Assembly: GCA_900546075.1 (NCBI GenBank)
Contig: URBH01000034.1
Coordinates: forward strand, 1-24,920
Direction of reading: 5' to 3'
Length of the DNA: 24,920 nt
Origin: an uncultured Eubacteriales bacterium
GTDB taxonomy: Bacteria > Bacillota > Clostridia > Oscillospirales > Oscillospiraceae
Under the pieces are notes generated by a model. The model ran no database searches. It was not told where the DNA came from and saw only the letters and a program-made list of their open reading frames with translations. Every line of letters begins with the position of its first letter. The stretch's first letter is position 1. Shown one piece after another: positions 21,702-24,920 of this stretch. Position numbers and translations under genes: made by a program.

Positions 21702-22322
21702 TTACTGACCGAAGCCCGCCTTGACGTCGTTGAAGATCTCGTCCGCAACGCTGCAATACTTGTTCAGCATCACGTTGGCATGGCGGTTCATGTCCTCCGC
21801 CACTTCCCGGTTCTTCAGGCTCTTGGTGTTGATGAACACGTTCAGAGACGCGGCCTGCAGGGCTGCCTTGCAGCACACGGCGGCGCATCCGGCGTCGGAG
21901 ACTGCCAGCCGGGAGCCCTTCGCGGCAAACACGGCAACGCAGTCCAGCGCCTCGCAGCACAGCTCCATAATGTGCATGGGTACCGCGCAGGCGGTGATGG
22001 TGGCTTCCTCCAGAATCTTGTCCCGGTCAGGGTCGTCCTTGGGAATGCCGTAAGCCTTGGCCAGAGGAACGAAGCCCTTGTCGTCGGCCTCCACCTGATC
22101 CAGCAGCTGCTTTTGCAGGTCGTCGCACTTTGCTTTCAGAGCGATGATCTCATCCTGCACGTCGGCATATTTTTTCTTGCCGACGGTGAGAGAGCCGACC
22201 ATGTTGCCCAGTGCGGTGCCGATGGCGCCCACCAGAGCAGCCGCGCCGCCGCCGCCGGGGGCCGGGGCGTCAGAAGCCAGAACCTCCACAAATCTGCGGC
22301 AGGATTCCAATGTCATGTCCAT
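21702..22322 (-). CDS. fchA: Methenyltetrahydrofolate cyclohydrolase (FchA, cyclodeaminase/cyclohydrolase family)
   Basis: The protein has 206 residues, the size of free-standing FchA/FTCD_C proteins, and is predicted all-helical. The Gly-rich folate-binding turn is APAPGGGGAAALVGAIGTALG (about 19-39). KALLQAAS-like helices and VNVFINTKSLKN-like sequence follow near the C-terminus. It hydrolyses 5,10-methenyl-THF to 10-formyl-THF, or the reverse. The ATG at 22322 has AAAGGAAA upstream. It lies directly before folD in one transcription unit, with a palindromic element (22345-22564) just upstream. Homologues also act as cyclodeaminases for formimino-THF, but the fhs/folD company favours the cyclohydrolase. 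Confidence 0.9.
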   Translation of the reverse strand: MDMTLESCRRFVEVLASDAPAPGGGGAAALVGAIGTALGNMVGSLTVGKKKYADVQDEIIALKAKCDDLQKQLLDQVEADDKGFVPLAKAYGIPKDDPDRDKILEEATITACAVPMHIMELCCEALDCVAVFAAKGSRLAVSDAGCAAVCCKAALQAASLNVFINTKSLKNREVAEDMNRHANVMLNKYCSVADEIFNDVKAGFGQ

Positions 22323-22344
22323 AGGTCAAATTTCCTTTCAAATA

Positions 22345-22564
22345 GGAAAGCTCTGAACCAATCGGCGAGAGCTGACAGCGAGAGATTTTTCACCAGATGA
22401 AGATTTCAGAAGCGGAGAAATACTGTATGTACCCGCAAGGGGTATGCCGCATCCGTAAGCCGGCTTATGCCGGCAACGGCTGCGCTATATTTCCCGCTTT
22501 TGAAACCGCACAGCTGGAGAAAAAGACCCGCTGCTCAGCCGAAGACGATTGATTCAGGGATTCC
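22345..22564. repeat. Long palindromic intergenic element, copy B, with a nested GC-rich palindrome
   Basis: The ends are imperfect inverted repeats of GGAAAGCTCTGAACCAATCG (22345-22364) and 22546-22564. They share CTCTGAA..AATCGGC, AGCGAGAGATTTTTC and AATACTGTATGTA with copy A (15617-15778). The tip is replaced by about 55 bp of another dyad (about 22433-22488), with GCCGGC TTAT GCCGGC at 22459-22474 and flanking GC-rich arms. It fills nearly all of the gap between fchA and the small ORF. Confidence 0.8.
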
Positions 22565-22571
22565 AAAATAA

Positions 22572-22907
22572 TCATGGTTCCAGAAACAGGAGCTGTCCCT
22601 GCTCCGTTGGCGCGGGGGGCGCTTCTCCCACCCATACCGCCAGTTCCTCCAGCGTCTCTCCGCCCCAGTTTTCCGGTGCGAAGCAGGCGGGGGGAAGATG
22701 AAAATAGGCGTGGATATGGCTATGCCCCTGAAAACTCCGCTCCTCGGCGAAAATTTCCCGCCAGTCAGAGCCGTCGGAGCCGTAAAAACGCACCGTAACG
22801 GCGGCGTCCTCCCCCTGATTGTCCACCATCAGCAGCAGATTCACACCCTGACTCCGGTGGGCCGGGTTCTCCGCGGGGATGAACGACAAATAGTGAATAC
22901 CCGCCAT
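22572..22907 (-). CDS. Small protein of unknown function between fhs and fchA
   Basis: The start chosen is the ATG at 22907 (MAGIHYLSFIPAENPAHRSQG) with GGGAG five bases upstream, giving 111 residues. I do not recognise the family. The pattern of alternating strands (VNLLLMVDNQGEDAAVTVRFYG, HSHIHAYFHLPP, LEELAVWVGE) suggests a small beta-sandwich with no signal peptide. It lies between the fhs terminator and element B and has no obvious promoter, so expression would depend on read-through from fhs. Codon-level composition looks like its neighbours. The absence of a good shadow gene and the sound ribosome binding site support it as real. Confidence 0.6.
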   Translation of the reverse strand: MAGIHYLSFIPAENPAHRSQGVNLLLMVDNQGEDAAVTVRFYGSDGSDWREIFAEERSFQGHSHIHAYFHLPPACFAPENWGGETLEELAVWVGEAPPAPTEQGQLLFLEP

Positions 22908-22931
22908 AAAGTCTCCCAATGAAACAAGTCC

Positions 22932-22976
22932 AAAACCGTAAAAGCACAGGCGGGGGGCCGCCTGCGCTTTTTACGG
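22932..22976 (-). terminator. Terminator of fhs
   Basis: A long stem (22936-22953 with 22958-22976, one extra A and one G-T pair) encloses a C-rich loop, 10 bp past the fhs stop. It is followed on the minus strand by TTTTGG. The short T run suggests partial read-through into the small ORF and fchA. Confidence 0.75.
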
Positions 22977-22985
22977 TACTATGAA

Positions 22986-24662
22986 TCAGAACAGGCCGGA
23001 GATCTTGCCGGTCTCGTCCACATCGATACGCTCAGCGGCAGGTACCTTGGGCAGGCCGGGCATGGTCATGATCTCGCCGGTCAGAGCGACCAGGAAGCCG
23101 GCGCCGGCGGAAACCTTCACGTTGCGCACGGTGATGGTGAAATCTCTGGGTGCGCCCAGCTTGGTCTGATCGTCGGTGAAGGAATACTGGGTCTTGGCCA
23201 TGCAGATGGGCATATGATCGTAGCCCAGCTCGGTCAGGGTCTTGATCTGCTTCTCGGCATTGGCGGTGAAGTTCACGCCGTCGGCGTGGTAGATCTTCTT
23301 GGCAATGGCCTCGATCTTCTCCTTGATGGAGCAGTTCAGCTCGTAGGAGAAGGTGAAATCATTGGGCTGCTCGCACAGACGGATGACTTCCTTGGCCAGC
23401 TCTACGCCGCCTTCGCCGCCCTTGCCCCAAACCTCGGACAGAGCAACGTTGACGCCCAGCTCCCTGCACTTGGTCTCGATGAGCTTCAGCTCCGCCTCGG
23501 TGTCGGTGGGGAAGCGGTTGATGGCGACCACGCAGGGCAGCTTGTAGACGGTGGTGATGTTGGAAACGTGCTGCAGCAGGTTGGGCAGACCCTTTTCCAG
23601 AGCCTCCAGGTTCTCCTTGCCGGTCTCGGCCTTGGGCACGCCGCCGTTGTACTTGAGGGCGCGGGCAGTGGCGACCAGAACCACGCAGGAGGGCTTCAGA
23701 CCCGCCATGCGGCACTTGATGTCCAGGAACTTCTCAGCACCCAGATCGGCGCCGAAGCCGGCCTCGGTGATGGCGTAATCGCCCAGCTTCAGAGCGATCT
23801 TGGTAGCGGTCACGGAGTTGCAGCCGTGGGCGATGTTGGCGAAGGGGCCGCCGTGGACGAACGCGGGGGTATGCTCCAGCGTCTGAACCAGGTTGGGCTT
23901 CAGAGCGTCCTTCAGCAGAGCGGCCATAGCGCCCTGGGCGTGCAGGTCACCGGCGGTGACGGGCTTGCCGGCGTAAGTATAGCCGACCACCAGACGGGAC
24001 AGTCTCTTCTTCAGGTCGTTGATATCGGAGGCCAGGCACAGAACCGCCATGATCTCGGAAGCCACGGTGATGTCGTAGCCGTCCTCACGGGGGGTGCCGT
24101 TGACCTTGCCGCCCAGGCCGTCAACGACGAACCGCAGCTGACGGTCGTTCATATCGACGCAGCGGCGCCAGGTGATCTGACGGGGGTCGATGCCCAGAGC
24201 GTTGCCCTGGTAGATATGGTTATCGAGCATCGCAGCCAGCAGGTTGTTGGCAGCGCCGATGGCGTGGAAGTCACCGGTGAAGTGCAGGTTGATGTCCTCC
24301 ATGGGGACGACCTGTGCGTAGCCGCCGCCGGCCGCGCCGCCCTTGACGCCGAACACGGGGCCCAGGGAAGGCTCACGCAGAGCGACCATGACGTTCTTGC
24401 CGATGCGGCGCATGGCGTCGGCCAGGCCGACGGTGGTGGTGGTCTTACCCTCACCGGCGGGGGTGGGGTTGATGGCGGTGACCAGAACCAGCTTGCCGTT
24501 GGGCTTGTCCGCCATGTCCTTCAGGATGTTGTAGTCAACCTTGGCCTTGTAGTTGCCATACTGCTCCAGATACTTCTCATCCACGCCCGCGGTCTTTGCG
24601 ATCTCGCGAATGTGCAGCATCGGGGTCTCCTGTGCGATTTCGATGTCAGATTTGAATCCCAT
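22986..24662 (-). CDS. fhs: Formate--tetrahydrofolate ligase
   Basis: The start chosen is the ATG at 24662 (MGFKSDIEIAQ) with AAGGAG upstream, giving 558 residues, the family norm. The P-loop is TPAGEGKTTTTVGL (67-80). Family blocks such as LREPSLGPVFGVKGGAAGGGYAQVVPMEDINLHFTGDFHAI and GFGADLGAEKF are intact. It makes 10-formyl-THF from formate, THF and ATP, the entry of formate into C1 metabolism in acetogens and other anaerobes. It heads the fhs - small ORF - fchA - folD cluster, which together turns formate into methylene-THF. It is expressed from a strong promoter with a dyad over the start site. Confidence 0.97.
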   Translation of the reverse strand: MGFKSDIEIAQETPMLHIREIAKTAGVDEKYLEQYGNYKAKVDYNILKDMADKPNGKLVLVTAINPTPAGEGKTTTTVGLADAMRRIGKNVMVALREPSLGPVFGVKGGAAGGGYAQVVPMEDINLHFTGDFHAIGAANNLLAAMLDNHIYQGNALGIDPRQITWRRCVDMNDRQLRFVVDGLGGKVNGTPREDGYDITVASEIMAVLCLASDINDLKKRLSRLVVGYTYAGKPVTAGDLHAQGAMAALLKDALKPNLVQTLEHTPAFVHGGPFANIAHGCNSVTATKIALKLGDYAITEAGFGADLGAEKFLDIKCRMAGLKPSCVVLVATARALKYNGGVPKAETGKENLEALEKGLPNLLQHVSNITTVYKLPCVVAINRFPTDTEAELKLIETKCRELGVNVALSEVWGKGGEGGVELAKEVIRLCEQPNDFTFSYELNCSIKEKIEAIAKKIYHADGVNFTANAEKQIKTLTELGYDHMPICMAKTQYSFTDDQTKLGAPRDFTITVRNVKVSAGAGFLVALTGEIMTMPGLPKVPAAERIDVDETGKISGLF

Positions 24663-24767
24663 TGTTAATACACTCCTTGTAATTTGTTGGTGCCTACCGT
24701 TTTCTGTGGATCGGCCCATACAGGATTTATGCAGCTGCCGTTGTAATGGCTCACTGCACATATTCTA

Positions 24768-24787
24768 TTCGGTACTTAAGTATCGAA
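24768..24787 (-). promoter_or_regulatory. Candidate operator or leader dyad at the fhs start site
   Basis: A 20-bp dyad with one mismatch pair (TTCGGTACTTAAGTATCGAA) lies just downstream of the fhs -10, covering about +1 to +17. It could be a repressor operator, or the first stem of a leader RNA (loop UUAA). The rest of the leader (24663-24767) has only short pairings such as GCAG/CUGC and no riboswitch class that I recognise. Confidence 0.5.
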
Positions 24788-24790
24788 ATA

Positions 24791-24819
24791 AGAATACCAC
24801 TTCGCGGCGGAAATGTCAA
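24791..24819 (-). promoter_or_regulatory. Strong promoter of fhs
   Basis: On the minus strand the -35 is a consensus TTGACA (24814-24819) and the -10 is TATTCT (24791-24796), with a 17-bp spacer. This gives a leader of about 120 bases. Confidence 0.85.
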
Positions 24820-24882
24820 TATCTGTCGGCCACATTCCTGAGATTTTTATCAGAATTTTACAGCCGCCTTATACGAGTTTTT

Positions 24883-24908
24883 AATAAAACGCTGAAAAGC
24901 GTTTTATT
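24883..24908. terminator. Terminator-like hairpin at the right edge
   Basis: A perfect 11-bp stem AATAAAACGCT / AGCGTTTTATT closes a GAAA tetraloop. U-rich flanks occur on both strands. It probably ends a gene outside the window on the minus strand. The gap from 24663 to 24920 holds no gene. Confidence 0.7.
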
Positions 24909-24920
24909 CGGCCGCAGGAT

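Noticed and set aside
23214..24668. Long plus-strand open frame (about 484 codons) opposite fhs
   Set aside because: It is antisense to a fully conserved enzyme. The long frame comes from GC-rich codon structure, and the product is low-complexity Gly/Val/Gln/His-rich.
24663..24767. fhs leader as a second ZTP or a THF riboswitch
   Set aside because: The conserved blocks of those classes (CCGCCUGGGC, GGGAGCG or the THF core) are absent. Only short scattered pairings are visible.

Overview
The window (about 25 kb, GC-rich, roughly 55-60% by eye) reads as a chromosomal segment of a Gram-positive anaerobe of the class Clostridia. An Oscillospiraceae/Oscillospirales gut bacterium is my best guess. 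The reasons are strong AGGAGG-type ribosome binding sites, sigma-A promoters, lipoprotein signal peptides, a YesM/YesN-type sensor pair beside an LplB/LplC/DUF3502 sugar-transport cassette, choline-binding-like wall repeats, and a formate-folate C1 cluster with separate FchA. The species call is inference. Every gene but one lies on the minus strand, so transcription runs mostly from right to left.

Layout from left to right: (1) 56-2216, a MoxR AAA ATPase and CoxE-like VWA protein pair, with a promoter at 2239-2266. (2) 2356-4050, a membrane-anchored repeat/LRR protein of unknown function that starts at TTG. (3) 4292-5626, the only plus-strand gene, a VanY-type D,D-carboxypeptidase with about 11-12 wall-binding repeats. 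(4) 5696-10810, a four-gene MacB-like export operon with two different adaptor proteins: a lipoprotein with a Met-rich tail and a membrane-anchored one with a roughly 220-residue insertion. (5) 11003-14573, a three-gene carbohydrate-type ABC importer. (6) 14839-19015, an AraC-type response regulator, a second solute-binding lipoprotein and a YesM-type histidine kinase, which probably control that importer. (7) 19292-20629, a DUF1576 membrane protein preceded by a ZTP riboswitch. (8) 20790-24662, folD, fchA, a small unknown ORF and fhs, the formate-to-methylene-THF branch of C1 metabolism.

The most rewarding signals are non-coding or at residue level. A ZTP (pfl) riboswitch with a compensated pseudoknot and an overlapping terminator sits between folD and the DUF1576 gene, which ties that uncharacterised membrane protein to purine/formyl-folate status. 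The FolD protein lacks the catalytic Lys and Gln of the cyclohydrolase site, and its neighbour FchA can supply that reaction. Two diverged copies of a long-hairpin intergenic element (15617-15778 and 22345-22564) and a third, different element with 19-bp terminal inverted repeats enclosing four hairpins (19052-19262) lie between genes.

No tRNA, rRNA, CRISPR array, transposase or phage gene was seen. Many long open frames opposite the real genes are GC-driven shadows and were left out.
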